From: Ectocarpus siliculosus
Lineage: Eukaryota; Sar; Phaeophyceae; Ectocarpales; Ectocarpaceae
Assembly (NCBI GenBank): GCA_000310025.1
Contig: FN648381.1
Coordinates: 1-44,514 of the forward strand
Reading direction: 5' to 3'
Length of the DNA stretch: 44,514 nt
Part shown: piece after piece, positions 1 through 11,764 of the stretch
Position numbering within the stretch: the stretch's first letter is position 1
How the letters are laid out: each line of letters opens with the position of its first letter
Position numbers and translations under genes: made by a program
The notes under the pieces: generated by a model
Told to the model about the DNA's origin: nothing
Database searches by the model: none
What the model saw: only the letters and a program-made list of their open reading frames with translations

Positions 1-495
1 ACACGATGGCTATGCATGTGACACTTTGAATCGACCCTCGTCCGACGGAAAGCCGCCAATTCGTCTGTGCATTTAAGTTCGACAACCCACGGGAGATTGC
101 CCCACAGGCCAACACATCCCACACACGTGTTTTTTCGCCGCCAGTCACGTGCAACAACGATGCGCAGTCACCCTCCCTTTGGGTTGGCTTTTTGTGCTCC
201 CTATTTCCTCTGTGCTTGGTGGTGGATGGGGGTAGGTGGGCACACGCCGTGTATGCGAGTAGACCGTGGTCCCGCAACTATGGACGCTGTTCACCCAAAT
301 CGGGATCCGATTATACGATTTCACCTTCTTCCAAATCCCGATTTGGTTTTAGGTCGTCCTGTTTTAAGTCCTCAAGATTCGACGGATTCCATAACATTTT
401 TAATCAATCAACGAAAGAGTTTTGTGGATCGTCCGGTCTTATAGCCAAATCCGAATGTGATTTCGAGATCTGATTTCTTCGTTAAGACCGACACT
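1..495 (+). mobile_element. Truncated copy of a TIR element (family 1), right end
   Basis: This stretch is the near-identical reverse complement of about 28400-28898. The shared text includes the segments around 40-130, 160-210 and 290-345. It ends near 490 with the same terminal sequence (gatctgatttcttcgttaag) that closes the complete copy at 29199. The left end lies outside the window. No coding capacity is recognised; the open frames here are a consequence of the repeat. The complete copy has inverted ends, so this is read as a non-autonomous DNA transposon. The superfamily is not assigned. Confidence 0.75.
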
Positions 496-1429
496 AACAT
501 CATGTTGTATATACAAGGGCTCCGGACTTCGGGCGCAGAGGCGCCCTCGTCCTTAGTAGTAGGCTTAAAGGGAAGGTGTGAAGGCTGTGCACAGCATACC
601 AAGGGCATGAAGATTCGGTGTGAAGATGTTCGCGTTTTATTCCAGAAATGTGTCGTTCCCTGTGTAACATGAACCCAAAAGAGTCACGCGTACGTGATTT
701 TTTGTCTTGCTTCGCCCGGTGCGGACGAAAACGAGATGTAAGCTACGGTCGCCTCCCTATTCTTGCGCCGGTATGAACGTAATCACACTCTCACGCAACG
801 TTCTCTAAGTGGCTTTGTGGTGGCGAACATCCTCCCCGAAGGGGTCAAAGAACGAACGAACACTGCAATTGTTGGACGGTATTGCCGGTAGTTTGTGGTG
901 TGTTGCCGCCTAGCTCTCATACTCAAACTTCTTCAGTGTCGCGCCTTTCTCCAATGTCCCCTTCTAATGTTCTGGAGGTATTATTCTTATTTCTTCAGTG
1001 TCGTCCCGCTGTAACGGTCATATTCTAACTTCTTCAGTGTCGATCCGATCTAATGTCGTGCCTTTCTCTAATGTCCCCCTCTAATGACGCCGATATGCGG
1101 TATCCCTCACATTGTGAAAGGAGTCGACCACCTACAACATTCAGACAAAGTAAGAACGAACACCGTACGCAATGGTTCGACTGCGTTGCCGCTAGTTGAC
1201 GGTGAAAGAGTTGACGCCTCCCGCCTCGGGTCATCGTTGCCCCTTACGGCCCTGGTGGTTATTGCCGACTACCACTGCGGAAGGTATGGTTTCGTTTGCA
1301 GCCTTGTACGCAGGTCTCGAGCTTCTTAATGTTAAAGCGCGACGGTGATGACCGTGATGCTGTCGGTGATGGTGCAGGCGGTAGGGTGCCTGCGCTGGCG
1401 GCAGAATGAAATTATTGGGGAGATGGATG
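496..1429. other. No gene seen; short direct repeats
   Basis: No credible coding sequence is visible. From 925 to 1086 the motif cttcttcagtgtcg occurs three times, and a longer phrase (cctttctc-aatgtccccttctaatg) occurs twice, as a decayed short tandem array. The rest is unremarkable. Confidence 0.5.
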
Positions 1430-2224
1430 TCAGAGCGTGTACGTGTCATAATGCCTAGATGATACCGTATAACGTAAATTTAAAGCAGAAACGATAAGCC
1501 CGTTGTACCTTATTTGAGCAGAAATCAATTTTGTAGTTTTAAACAGCGTCATAAGATGGTGGGGTACATATTTGAGAGGATGGATACACGACTTGCCTTT
1601 GTTACAACAATTTAATCCCTTTTCTTCTTTCCAAAGCTGAGCATTGCAGTGAGAACATGTGATATTTCGTTGATCATCCAAATCCGTGTGGTTTAGCTCG
1701 AAAGGTCCTGAGGGGAAGTCGAATGATTGCGAGTCAAATGTCTTGCACTCCAAGGCAGATTTGGATGTGAGCATCATCGTGACGGCTGTCTAGACTGGGT
1801 GCCGGTAACCTTGGTGCACGATTCCACGTTTGGCTAAAATGTTGACGTATCATATCGAGTTCAGGGTCTGAGTCGTGTGGTGTGTTATTGCTTGCATTGC
1901 GACGTCGACGTTCCGTTAAGATTTCAGCACGTCTTCGTCTGCGAGATCTTGCTAGTTCTGCGTGTTACGCGTTATCCGGACAGGTTTCAGCGTCGTTCGT
2001 TGTTGGGTGAGCGATCTTCGTTGGGTATTTCGACGAGCTGAAGGTGGTTGTCGAGTTGGAGTTGTTTGTACCTTCCTTGAGGGAGTGTTACTCTGGCTAG
2101 GTGTGGAACTTTGGTGTGGACTGTGACGTGCAGTATGTGATCGTGTTTGGCGATTTTGAGATGCGGCTGCTAAACGTGTTACCCGATGAATTGGCGTCGG
2201 CCGACATCGATGATTGTCAGACAT
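1430..2224 (-). pseudogene. Helitron Rep/helicase N-terminal remnant
   Basis: On the minus strand, about 1975 to 1735 reads an Arg-rich segment (SRRRRAEILTERRRRNA) followed by an acidic stretch. After a frameshift near 1735-1775 the frame continues with a zinc-ribbon-like block: C-x2-C (CSHCNAQLW), then CCNKGK, then PLKYVP and an S-x2-IRYN motif, ending near 1470. This order (RRRR..AE repeats, CxxC..W..E, CC..GK, P..L, IR.YN) is the usual text just before the Helitron helicase-like domain of rolling-circle Rep/Hel proteins. Residues 41-44 of the 1777-1430 frame hold the CxxC pair. The more upstream frame (2224-1952), rich in Ser, Thr, Arg and Gln, is probably the extreme N-terminus. No Rep HUH motif or helicase is present, so this is a fragment of a dead element. 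The family match is by motif memory; I am fairly sure. Confidence 0.7.
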
Positions 2225-2339
2225 GAGGTGATATCTTTACTCAATTGATTGTTGGCGAAAGCCAGTTGAAGTGGCAACAATGTGCCTTGAATAACTTGAG
2301 ACGTTTACTTTTTTCCGAAATGGAAACACACGTCTTACT

Positions 2340-3652
2340 TTAGAGGGCGGCGAGGGCGGCCGGGACGTTGGCAGAGGGGTGGGAGAACTCCTTGTCGTGG
2401 GTAGTTCCCAGGTCGCGGTGCTCGTCGGTATTGTTGAGGATCTCGTTGATGGTCTGGTCCCACAGGCGGCGGGTGCACTTGTATCGCAGCGGTGGGAAGC
2501 GTCCTCGACGATCTCGCCCGTGCACCCGTCGGCCAGGTCTTCCTCGTTAGTCGCTGCGTCGGAACACTCGCAGTGCTCCTTTGCAGTGGATATCGGATAG
2601 GTGACAGGGGAAAATATAAGGAATAAACTTCACGTGGTTTTATTTTACTCTAGAACAAAAAATGATATTTTATTGATGACGTCGACGGTTGAACTCTGCG
2701 TACTGACAGCGGAGAATACGAAAAAAATGTCACATGGTTTCCCCATGCTAAAAAATTGTTAAATTTTTTTTCATGACGTCGACCGGTGAACACGGTGTAC
2801 TTTTGTGACATATGGGTATCTAAGTTATAGCAACAGTCGGATGCATCCGCGCACCCATATCTAGGTAACTACGCACACACACGACTGTTCACTACACAAT
2901 CACGTTCCGATGTGATCGGGAGGCTGGCGGGGGCGACGGTGACGTGCTTGAACTTCTTGCCGTCCGAAGACTTGGCACCAGCGCAAAGACGCCACACCGC
3001 GTGGATGTTTTTCCACTCTGACAACAACAGAAAGCAAAAAAGGCATTGTTGTGGAGAGATTTAGCGGTTGCGGTTGCGATGCAGTTTCGTGTCAGGGCTT
3101 CATGCAACACCTGAACAGCATTCGGGCACACATCAGGCGGAAATTACTTAATACAATCAAAGAGAGAATTTTCTTTTACCTTTGTAGCCGCGGCTGTTTA
3201 TCTGGTTGGTAAGGGTTAGGAGTACCTCCCACCGGGGCGAGGCAGAGCTGGCACGGCGTGGGGTACGTTGTCGACGGGGTGAGGATGGTGCAGGATACGC
3301 TACAACTGTGTCCTCGTCGCGGTTGGTTGTTGTTACGGTCGCAAGGGGCAAACTCGCCTTTCTTTACCGTCGCGCTCGTTTACGAGCTTCAGGCGACCGC
3401 CGTCGCAGTCGGGCCCGGGGCAAGGCCAGTTGGGGTCGCCCTGTTGTACAGGGCGGCGAGACACTCCACTACGACTCGCTGACTGGGTGGACTTACGCTT
3501 AGCTGGGGAGCTACGGGAGGGCGTTCATGTTGTGCTGCAGCTGATTTTCGATGCGGGGGTGAGAGGAGAGGATGTCGAAAGTGAGAGTGACCGGGATGTG
3601 CCCCCTTTCATTCACTCTGCACAGACTTTCAGCAAATATTCCAACTTCTGAC
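2340..3652 (-). pseudogene. Decayed or multi-exon gene, unrecognised
   Basis: Several minus-strand segments have codon use typical of coding DNA. (1) 3652-3515 reads on through HIPVTLTFDILSSHPRIEN. (2) In another frame, 3510-3368 has a basic stretch (PAKRKSTQSASR) and then a possible zinc-binding segment (DPNWPCPGPDCDGG). It ends at a GT-AAAG donor-like site. (3) 3017-2904 follows a strong polypyrimidine-CAG acceptor and begins WKNIHAVWRLCAGAK. (4) 2593-2340 has Cys/acidic text (EHCECSDAATNEEDLADG), then, after a frame change, CTRRLWDQTINEILNN and a terminal NVPAALAAL stop. Segments 1 and 2 are only about 30 bases apart, too close for an intron, so a frameshift separates them. I do not recognise the family. 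It could be a host gene fragment or a transposon protein. Confidence 0.4.
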
Positions 3653-5388
3653 TAACCTCCAGCAAATATCCCATGAAATGGTTTACACAACCCAGAACGT
3701 TCACTCTGCATAGATCAACTTCTGGCACAATTATTCTTACCTCTGACTATTGTAACTTCCAGCAACGTTCACTGTGCGCAGACTAACTTCTGAGTAACTT
3801 CTGACTAACTTCCAGCAATTAGTCTATTCCATGAAACAGTGTGATATCGCTTCATCTCTCTTATTTAACTGTATATTATAAATAGGATGTAGCGCAGTCT
3901 ACAGCAGCACCTTCAATACATCAACAGCAGTACAACAACAGCAGTGTTCACAGTATTACAGAAGGCATATGCCTACAACCTTGCAGCACTTGCAGCAATT
4001 GATGATGTCGTGAGATTTGCGTGCATGTTAAAGCTCCAAACCAAGCAAGTTAAGTCTAAAGTTGTGGCGTACCACAACAACGATCAATCTGCATTTGTCG
4101 AATCTTCCTTGCTACATACAGCTAGCTGTAGAATATGTAACCATCCGTGCGGTGACAATACACGATGCACATACTCCAGTTCGAGTTGCTTCCGCTAGAG
4201 AAGGCGACAGGGTGCATGCATGCACTGCTGTACCTACAACGCATACCATATAGTACGGACAGTCTGTCGATATCTATCTACAGATGAGACCATGCGGGAA
4301 AACGTCTGTGCTAGGTACTGCATGTATGCTTGTACTTCAAGTATGTCATGATTTTGGAGTTGACGTTCTCCGAAATCTCGTCCAATGGGCTCCGTGATTC
4401 TTTAGAGATCACAGTCCCTTGAAGTCCCTTGCGTAGACGCGCCCGGATGCAGGAGATTTAGCCGTACTTCACGGTTCTGTAACTCGGCTCGCCCTTGGAG
4501 TCTAGAGCTCGCGACAGGGGCGCTGTGGTCGTGAGAATGGCACGCCCATGTCGGCGAAGACGGCCGAGGAAATTGTTTGAACCCCATTTTAAAACAATTA
4601 AAACGTTTTATCCGCACCGCAACGTCTAGCTCAACGACTGAACTAGTGGTTGTGTGCATTCACCGTGTTGCAACTCTACTCGCCTTTGGAGTTTCGAGCT
4701 CGAGACAGGGGCGATGCGATCTAGAGACTGGCCCACCGCAGCAGGCAACAGCCGGGGAAAAAAAAAAGTCTTGAGGCGACCGAGAACTGATGCACCCAAA
4801 AAAACGTCTTGCTTGTAGAGTGCAACAATGGTTGAACTCTTGCGTCTCAGGCCTCCGACATAATTGTAGGTAACCCTTTGTAGTCTTCGGCCGGTCTGAG
4901 AGATCATTGATTGATCATTTTATCCATTTTTTTTTATGGGGCTGAACAGACGGTCTAGTCGTGTAGTGGAGGATAGGAAAAGAACTCGAACCCGCACGCA
5001 GAGGAGTTGTACAGCACAGCATGCTAAGCGAGGGCACGCCACACACAAGCCACGCACAAACGACAAGAAGGTGCGCCGAGAGCTCATGGGGAGGCATCTA
5101 CGCCGCGCGTGGTGCCCTTTTCGGCGTTGTTGGTAGCGCTTGCGGTTGCACTACCAGCAGCGCCAGTAGGCACTCCTGCTTCTACATTGGCGCCCGTCTC
5201 CCGCATGCAGCAGTCCACACTCGACCCATCTGAGGCTAGCGATGATGGGGATTCAGACGACGAGATAGATCAAGTCCTTTAAGTCCCGAGCGCGGTATGC
5301 TGCAAACTCGCACAACGCTGGTCTCAACACGAAGGGGGCAGCTCGGCACCATCAACAACAGCGGCAGCAGCATCCCACCCCGGCATCT
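3653..5388. other. No gene seen; degenerate short repeats
   Basis: 3610-3825 carries a loose array of the words aacttctgactaacttccagcaa and gttcactctgca. 3895-3955 is rich in cagcagtacaacaacagcag. A diverged tandem pair lies at 4476-4734 (listed separately). Open frames here are short, overlap on both strands, and match nothing I know. Confidence 0.4.
4476..4734. repeat. Diverged tandem duplication, period about 190 bp
   Basis: The block at about 4476-4540 (gctcgcccttggagtctaga, gctcgcgacaggggcg) recurs at 4666-4734 (actcgcctttggagtttcga, gctcgagacaggggcg). The copies are diverged but clearly related. No function is inferred. Confidence 0.5.
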
Positions 5389-6086
5389 TTGGTCACGGCC
5401 CCGGCTCGGACGGCCACGCGTGAGCCGCGACAACCGATGCATCTGCGGATAGCGGAGTCGAAGCGGCAAGCGCGGGAGGCCGCAGAGCGGGAGCAGCAGC
5501 AGTGGGAGCAGCAGCAGCAGCAACCATCGCCGGAGCCAGCTCCAGCCAACAGCTCGAACTCGCAACAACAACAGACACCGGCACGACCGTTGACGGAGCT
5601 GCTCCGAACAACGTCGCGTGAACCGCAACAGCAGCAGCAGCAGCAGCAACCGTCCCCACCGGATCCTTCTCCGGCCACCAAGTCCGTATGCGGCGCTATC
5701 ACTAGCCGCGGCTCACGGACCGGCAAAAATGCGGCAATAAGGTTGGAGGTAGAACAGCAGGGTTTTGCAAGCACCATGATGGACAACAAAAGCGCAGCAA
5801 ACCGGCCGTAGGTGCAGCTGTTTGAGTGGGGGACGGCGTCCAGGCAGGAAATTATTACTCGGAGTCGGAGTTGGGTGGTGGCGTGGACGAATTGCGGACT
5901 CCTGGTGCGCATCCTGTCATAGCGAAGTCCAGGGAACTGCACTACGCGCAGGCCAAGAAAATCCAGGATGAGGGCTTCAGGGCAGAGCAGGAGAGTGTGT
6001 GGCACCTCAAGCACCACAAACTCCCAAAACCAAAGGTGCGCCACATAGTGCTTCGCCTACCTTTGAGCGCTGGTGTGGTTCCATGA
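5389..6086 (+). CDS. Gln-rich protein gene (two segments), function unknown
   Basis: The first segment (5389-5811) encodes about 140 residues with an Arg/Ala/Glu-rich helix-like stretch (SKRQAREAAEREQQQW), several polyglutamine runs from CAG/CAA tracts, and Pro/Ser-rich spacers. A second open segment (5826-6086) in another frame contains SRELHYAQAKKIQDEGFRAE and ends in a stop 60 bases before an AATAAA at 6148. A GT near 5808 and an AG near 5848 could remove the intervening stop, but that intron would be only about 40 bases, so a frameshift is equally possible. PolyQ and coiled-coil-like composition suggests a regulatory or structural protein, or the N-terminal part of a transposon protein. 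It lies upstream of further coding exons and the PiggyBac remnant. The initiator ATG is not certain. Confidence 0.45.
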
Positions 6087-6147
6087 AATAGTACGTCTGC
6101 GTGAGAAAACACCATGAAGCACACAGCAGTGTGCTTTGATTAGGTAC

Positions 6148-6153
6148 AATAAA
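6148..6153 (+). other. Candidate polyadenylation signal AATAAA
   Basis: AATAAA lies 60 bases past the stop of the 5826-6086 frame, in an AT-richer stretch. It fits a 3' end for the Q-rich gene. Confidence 0.4.
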
Positions 6154-6428
6154 TACAGTCTACACATGTTTCTTGTTTCACTGTTTTTGGAGTAGCACCG
6201 ACCCCGCACAATGTAGACGGCTGACTAACGACAAATGTGTGTGTCTCTCATTGCCGTAGGCGATACTGCTATGTGTCTGTCGTACTGTGACCAATCGTAG
6301 TGTATGTTTGTACCATTGCGCCGTGTGTTGTTCGGTGCTGCTGTACGACTCTATTTTTCTTTCGGGTGTATTTTTTTGTTGCCCTCTAACGATACCCGTC
6401 CCTGGTGTTTTTTGTTGGCCTTTTCCAG

Positions 6429-6720
6429 GCTGGTGACCCACCTCCCCCTCCCATGCCGGACGATCCCAAAGGGTAAGTGTTGGAGGGACTACCACGGGAC
6501 GAGCCATCCGACCCTTACAAGAGACGGCACAAACACCCCGGCGGCAACAAGTTCAGCCTATCGGACCAGCTGAAGACGAGTCTACCTAAGGTCGACAAAC
6601 AAGGGCTACCTGCTTTGCGTTTTTTCGTCAACAGGAAGGGTGGGGGTCTCCCATTCATGTTCTTCGAGAAGACTTTCCCGAAGAAGGCGCAGGACGTCGT
6701 CCTCGAGGAGGTGAGGAAAC
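6429..6720 (+). CDS. Coding exon(s) upstream of PiggyBac remnant, unknown
   Basis: A 44-base microexon-like segment (6429-6472) lies between a ttttccag acceptor and a GTAAGT donor and encodes a Pro-rich peptide (AGDPPPPPMPDDPKG-like). From about 6480 to 6711 one frame has good codon use and reads through RRHKHPGGNKFSLSDQLKTS, FFVNRKGGG, FMFFEKTFPKKAQDVVLEE and then a GTGAGG donor. Downstream, an AATAAA at 6924 could end the transcript. I do not recognise the family. It may be the 5' part of the same transcription unit as the PiggyBac transposase, or of the Q-rich gene before it; neither can be proved from sequence alone. Confidence 0.4.
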
Positions 6721-6923
6721 CAAGGTCGTGCTTTGTGTCTTTCAAAAATATTCTGCGAGTTAGGGTATCCCCCCCCCTCACCGGACAAACAACGAAAGAT
6801 TGGTCTTCAAGTCGTGGAATGGTGTTCATCATGCCACGCGGCAGGAGGACGAGTATACCGGCCACCACGCGCACTATAGCATAAGCGCGTACTGAGGGTG
6901 CTTCTTGGTGCTTCTTATCGACC

Positions 6924-6929
6924 AATAAA
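6924..6929 (+). other. Candidate polyadenylation signal AATAAA
   Basis: AATAAA is followed within 10 bases by an A-rich run, about 200 bases after the last coding-like frame of the 6429-6720 exons. Confidence 0.3.
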
Positions 6930-6930
6930 A

Positions 6931-8280
6931 CATGAAAAAAAAAACGAAACCGTGTTTTCTTAAACATATATGGAGGCGTTTTTCCCCGAAAGCGTGAAAG
7001 GAAGGAGCCGGGTTTTTTTGGGGCTTGCTACTTTAACGAATACGTGTTTTTGATAAAAGCATCGGACAAGCGCACCGCGGGCGCTGTAACATCACTGAGA
7101 ACGCTAGAAAGACCTGCCAGACTCACGTCCAGGTCTGTTGTGGAGATGGACAAGCGGCAGAAGCGGCGTTCAGTCCGTTCTTGGCCCAAAACTAGGCATT
7201 GCGTGGTGCTCTCATCTTCAACTGCTGCTGTTGGTGCTTGGGGATTTTTTTCAATCACACATAGCAAACACGGAAACAGTAGAACGAGTACAGCAGCAGC
7301 ACCAAGACCTCCAACGCGCTGATTCCTTCGGTTCGGCTGTCCATATGATACCATCTCCCGGCGCCGTGCTGCTTCATGGGTATTGGGTGCTTGGGTGCTG
7401 CTCAATAAAATGTGTTAGAGACGTGTGCCACCTCACCAAAATGCCGTTGGAAAAAATGTGGCGAGATGATGCGTTTTCGGTCGGACGCATCAACGTCAAT
7501 CCACGGCACCACGCAGCAGTAGAGCAACAGGGCCTCCGACACGGTAATTCTTTCGGATTGGCCATCTATATGATGCCGGCCGTCAGCGCGGCTGCCGCCC
7601 TATGATTGTTGAGTAGGTGGTGGTCAAAGATGGGAGTCGCAACCGTGAAAAATGAGCTGGCAAACTGAAGAAATCGCAAGCAACACCCAGGTGGCGACAC
7701 TCTGCCCTGCGCCGGCTGTTGCTGAAAACTGAAAACAGCAGGCCAGGTGGACGGGATCTTTCTAAGTGTGTTGTCCTCTGTGTCGGGTGCTGCTCATTGC
7801 GCTTTCACCGCTGCTCTATGGTGAGCAATACCATGTCAACCTGTTGTGTGTCGAGCGAAACGTGTAATCAGGGAAGGAAACGTGCCTTTCGCGATGACAT
7901 CACGATTAGAACAAGCGAAAAATAATCGGATCTTCTTTTCACCGTTCAGTGAAAAAAAACGTTTTTTTTCGTTGCGTTAACAATAACCCTGAATAACGGC
8001 CGATAGTGTCCACGAAGCATTTTTTCACTTCGAATTTTACTTCGAACTGTTTGTGAGGGCATGGGTTTATCGTTACATGTTGAGACGTGCAGGAGCTTTG
8101 CGTAGACGGCCGGGGAGCGGGGAGGGGGCATTCGTGAAACACGATGGGGCTAGGATCCACCAGGTATCAAAGTCAACAAGAGAAAAAATGCAACATCAAA
8201 CGTAGGCAGCAACGACGCGTGAAAGGAGTTCTAGCATCGTACTCGCCATAAACAATCACCATTATCAGCGACAATGTAAA
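6931..8280. other. No clear gene; internal duplication of about 210 bp spacing
   Basis: 7296-7360 (cagcagcaccaagacctcc, then ttcggttcggctgtccatatg) recurs in diverged form at about 7508-7575 (cagcagtagagcaacaggg, then ttcggattggccatctatatg). At 7951-7970 an A8/T8 near-palindrome (gaaaaaaaacgttttttttc) occurs. Open frames to about 155 codons (7138-7605) exist but I do not recognise them. Confidence 0.35.
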
Positions 8281-11200
8281 TCACACCATGCACATTGCAC
8301 GGAACCCGCAAGACCTTCATGGCTACCTGAAACCGGGGGCTGTGTTTTTGAAGGGACGCTGTGCACCACCAACTATCTTCACGATGTTGTGCTACGCTTC
8401 CTCCAGGCTGACAACCTTTCGTTGGGCCAATTTGTTTTTTACAGACCCTTCTTGTGTCCCGCCCCTTCCCGCCTTTATATCCCGCCCTCTCACCAGACGA
8501 ACGGGTACGTCAACTTTTGCGCCGACGAGTCTGACCCGCCCCTTGAACACCAAGAAGATCGGCACCGGGCGAAGAAGGTGACGCGTGGCTTTCAGACGGT
8601 GCCGTACAAGGACCTGGCGGATGGATCTCGAGAGTACGGTTTCGAGCGCAAGCACCTGTACGGCGTGATAGGTATCCTGATCACCGCGGGAATCACCCAG
8701 AAGCGGCGGATCACCGATCACTGGGGAGTGGAAGCCCATGACAACTACCCCCTGGTCCGTGCCTGTATGCCTCGAGACCTGTTTGTCCTGTTCTACGGTC
8801 GCTTCTTCCACTTGGCCCCGGCCACCGGCACGCTGAACAAGGAAGACCCCTAGTGCGACTGCAAACACCACATCAGGTATGCCCGATAACGTGTATCTTT
8901 TGTTTCCCTCGGATGTGTTGCCTGCTCCGCCCCTTCAGCACAACGGCCTAAGATATGTATTCCCCAATCGTGAAAAATCACTAATTATGTACTAGAGGAA
9001 ACGTCTCAACAAGAAAACAGAGGAGCGACCCCTAAAATACAATACTCTACTGTTCGTAAGACACGAGGGGTTGCGGGGGGGGAGCGTGCGTGTCGAATAA
9101 AAAAACTAAGAAAGATACACCAAGCAAACAGCTTTTTTCTCTCTCTTCCCCCTCTCCAATGTGCTACCCATCCCCTCATATGAAGTGCATGATAACAGAC
9201 CGCTCAGGACCGCGGGCAGCTGCTTTGGGGCATAAAGTGAATGTCGTTGTCGGAGCGTGCAGACCCCTTAGGCCCGCGGGCAGCTGCTTTGGGGCATAAA
9301 GTGTATGTCGTTGTCGGAGCGTGAAGCGGCCGAAAAATACGCCGGGTAGCTCGGCAGACGCTGTGTTTCGACGGTATAATGTTTCCTGACAAAACAAGTG
9401 TGCCCTCCGTCACACCGCGTACGATGACTCGTTCGAATGTAACCACAAACAATATCTGCTACTTTTGGCAGGAAGCTGGAGGACGTGTTGAACAAGTGCT
9501 GGAGCGAGCTTGTGGAACCGGGCGCATGGCTATCGTACGACGAGCAGATGGTTAAGAGCACGGCGAGAGTGATGTTCGCGCTCATGAGGTTCAACAAGGC
9601 GAAGCCTATCAAGCACGGTGAGGTTGAAAGTGAAAACCCGAGTAGATGGTGGGGGGGGGGGGGGCGGGGGCGTTATCCCCCCTGTCTGAAGTCGGTTGCC
9701 TAATCCGTTCCCAAACCGTTGCCTGGAAACATTGCGTTTTCCCTGTCTTTTTTTTTTTTTTTTGGGGTACAACCATGAGGGTGGTCGTGTAAAAAATATC
9801 GTGGGGAGTCCAAAACCCTTTTCACTCCCAACCCTCACTCCGTGCAAAGGGTATGATCACACCACGTTGTATTAAAATTAGTCAAGCACCCTCGATGTAG
9901 TTACACAGTGCTGCTGTCTTCGGGAGTTGAGGTACCAGAAAAATAATTGTCCATTCCCAGTCTTCCTCCGAACGGACGTCAGGAAGCACAGTACGCCAAA
10001 CACTAAATGGTAATATTGAACTATTTACCGATTCCTGCGGGCGTGTTAAACAAAAGTTGAAGTGCATCGCTCGTGTCAACTTTGACATACTGTACAGTTA
10101 GGGAGCAATGGCGACAACTCACGTGCCCGTTTTCTTTTTTTTGTTGTTCTTCGTCGTCTTTCGCGCAGGAATCGAATGCTGGGCTATTTGCTGCCCTTTC
10201 GGCTACTGCTTCGTCCAAAGCATCGACGGCGGGTTCAGCAGCGACATCAAGCTAAGGCCGTATGCGAGTTGCCCGCTTGGGCGGTCAGCACGCACGGTCA
10301 TCTACGTCCTACTCGAGGCGTGCGAGACTTTCTCCAACAAAATCATCGGCAAGGGTATCACGGTAGCCATGGACAACTTCTTCACGGGAGCCCCCCTGCT
10401 GCGATGCCTCGCTACGCGCGACGGGACTCTACGCGGCAACCGCATCGGAGTGGAGCTCGCCAACTACCTCTGGGCCAAGGAGGGCATGACGGCGACGGAG
10501 CGTGGGCAAATGCTGACGGTCCGCTCGGACGAGCTCGTGATGGTCAAGTGGATACACTCCCAGGAGGTGTACCTGATGTCGACGAAGCATGTATTTGCGG
10601 ACGAGTGGGATCCTCTCGCTTACGAGTGAGTACATTCGCAAAATTACGCCGCGATGATAGTTTCTCCCGGGTCTGCACCCAAATTGATTAGTATATTATT
10701 TGTTTCGTGGTTTTCTCCCAAACAAGTTGACGGTGTGTTGTACGGCATGATCAATGGGGGAAATATAGTGCGGTTTGTGAGGGCATGTTTGTCTGCTGGA
10801 GGTGATAGACTTCCAACGGAAGATTGAAAGTTTGTTTTGCCTGCAGCACGGGCTAAGGTTACATGTGAATCACCCACCGTACTTTTTTACCGATCAACCT
10901 GACACTTCCGCCGATCTTCTTTTTTCATATCTTCACAGGAAGCGAGCTGCGAACAACAACGGCGAGAAAGTGTCGAGCAGGCAGCCACTAGCTCGCAAGG
11001 ACTATGTGTAGAACATGGGTGGTGTCGACGTCGCGGACCAGCGGCTAGGCGCCCACGCCCATTCGCACAGGCCGATGCCGTTCTTTTCGAGGCGTGTCTT
11101 CGATCAAAGGTTCGCTCAAGCTGTCAGCAACGCGTGGCTCCTGTTTTACGAGTGGGCTGGGGTGCTAGCCACGCAGTGTACGGCGGCGTTGGAGTCAGCG

Positions 11201-11686
11201 ACCCAAGCCGGGGGGTTGGTGACGCCGGGGAGGCCGCACAGGGAGGGGCGGCGGCGGACAGTTGCGACCTCACGGTGGCAGAGCTTCGCGAGTTTCAAAC
11301 CCTCGTCAAGAAGGCCATGAAGATGGAGGGTGTTGACTGGGACCGTAGGCTCGCGAATCAACTCATATCCTTGTGTAATGTAGGACAAACCGAGAATGGG
11401 GCGAGGCGCGCGACGAAACCTTTCGAGTCGTACCTCGTGAACGGCGCACGTTCACCCCGTGTATGCCGTGGGGGGGGCTTGCAAAAAGACGGCCGGTCCG
11501 TACACTGGGACTAGAACTTGTGGGGTATGCTGGTGTGATACTTGCACGGGTGGGAAGGGGAAGGACCGCGCTTTGATCCGGTGCACGAAGTGTCACAAAA
11601 TACCGGAATTGCATGTCGCCGCTAGGGAATGGGCCGCCGGGAGAAAGTACAAGCCAATCTCTTGGTCGGAAGCGACGCCAGAATAG
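8281..11686 (+). pseudogene. PiggyBac-type (DDE_Tnp_1_7) transposase, intron-containing and decayed
   Basis: Four exons join in frame. Exon 1 runs to 8876 (AG|GTATGC). Exon 2 is 9472-9617 after ttggcag, with donor GTGAGG. Exon 3 is 10169-10625 after cgcgcag, with donor GTGAGT. Exon 4 starts at 10939 after cttcacag. Exon 1 holds the family's RKHLYGVIGILITAGI..DHW..PLVRACMPRDLF block. Exon 2 holds the first catalytic Asp in SYDEQMV (codon 9539). Exon 3 holds the second in AMDNFFTGAPLL (codon 10372), then LRGNRIG. Exon 4 holds MGGVDVADQ with the third and fourth Asp (11027, 11036). A Cys-rich tail (TCGVCWCDTC...IRCTKC, 11513-11600) matches the C-terminal zinc domain. Damage: TAG at 8851-8853, TAG at 11009-11011 just before NMGGVD, a frame change after about 11190, and another near 11450-11470. 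No TTAA-flanked terminal inverted repeats were identified. It is inactive as it stands. Confidence 0.85.
9211..9326. repeat. 64-bp tandem duplication in a PiggyBac intron
   Basis: The unit cgcgggcagctgctttgggg..aatgtcgttgtcggagcgtg begins at 9211 and again at 9275, with very few differences. It lies inside the intron between exons 1 and 2. A G14 run (9651-9664) and a T16 run (9748-9763) follow in the next intron. Confidence 0.75.
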
Positions 11687-11764
11687 TTTTTTGTTTATCT
11701 GTGTGTTCTAGGCACGTGCAGTAAAGTACCAGCAAGGAAGGCGTCGCCGCCGTCAGAATACGAT

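Noticed and set aside
5389-5811. Minus-strand Leu/Cys/Ala-rich frames opposite the Q-rich gene.
   Set aside because: They are the antisense of CAG repeats (poly-Leu, poly-Cys, poly-Ala) and have no independent support.
8851-11011. TAG and TAA codons inside otherwise open transposon frames suggested a reassigned stop code (UAR = Gln).
   Set aside because: Only two TAA and two TAG cases occur, the same proteins use CAA/CAG freely, the TAG at 11009 probably replaces Lys or Arg, and frameshifts and a TGA occur alongside. Ordinary decay explains it.
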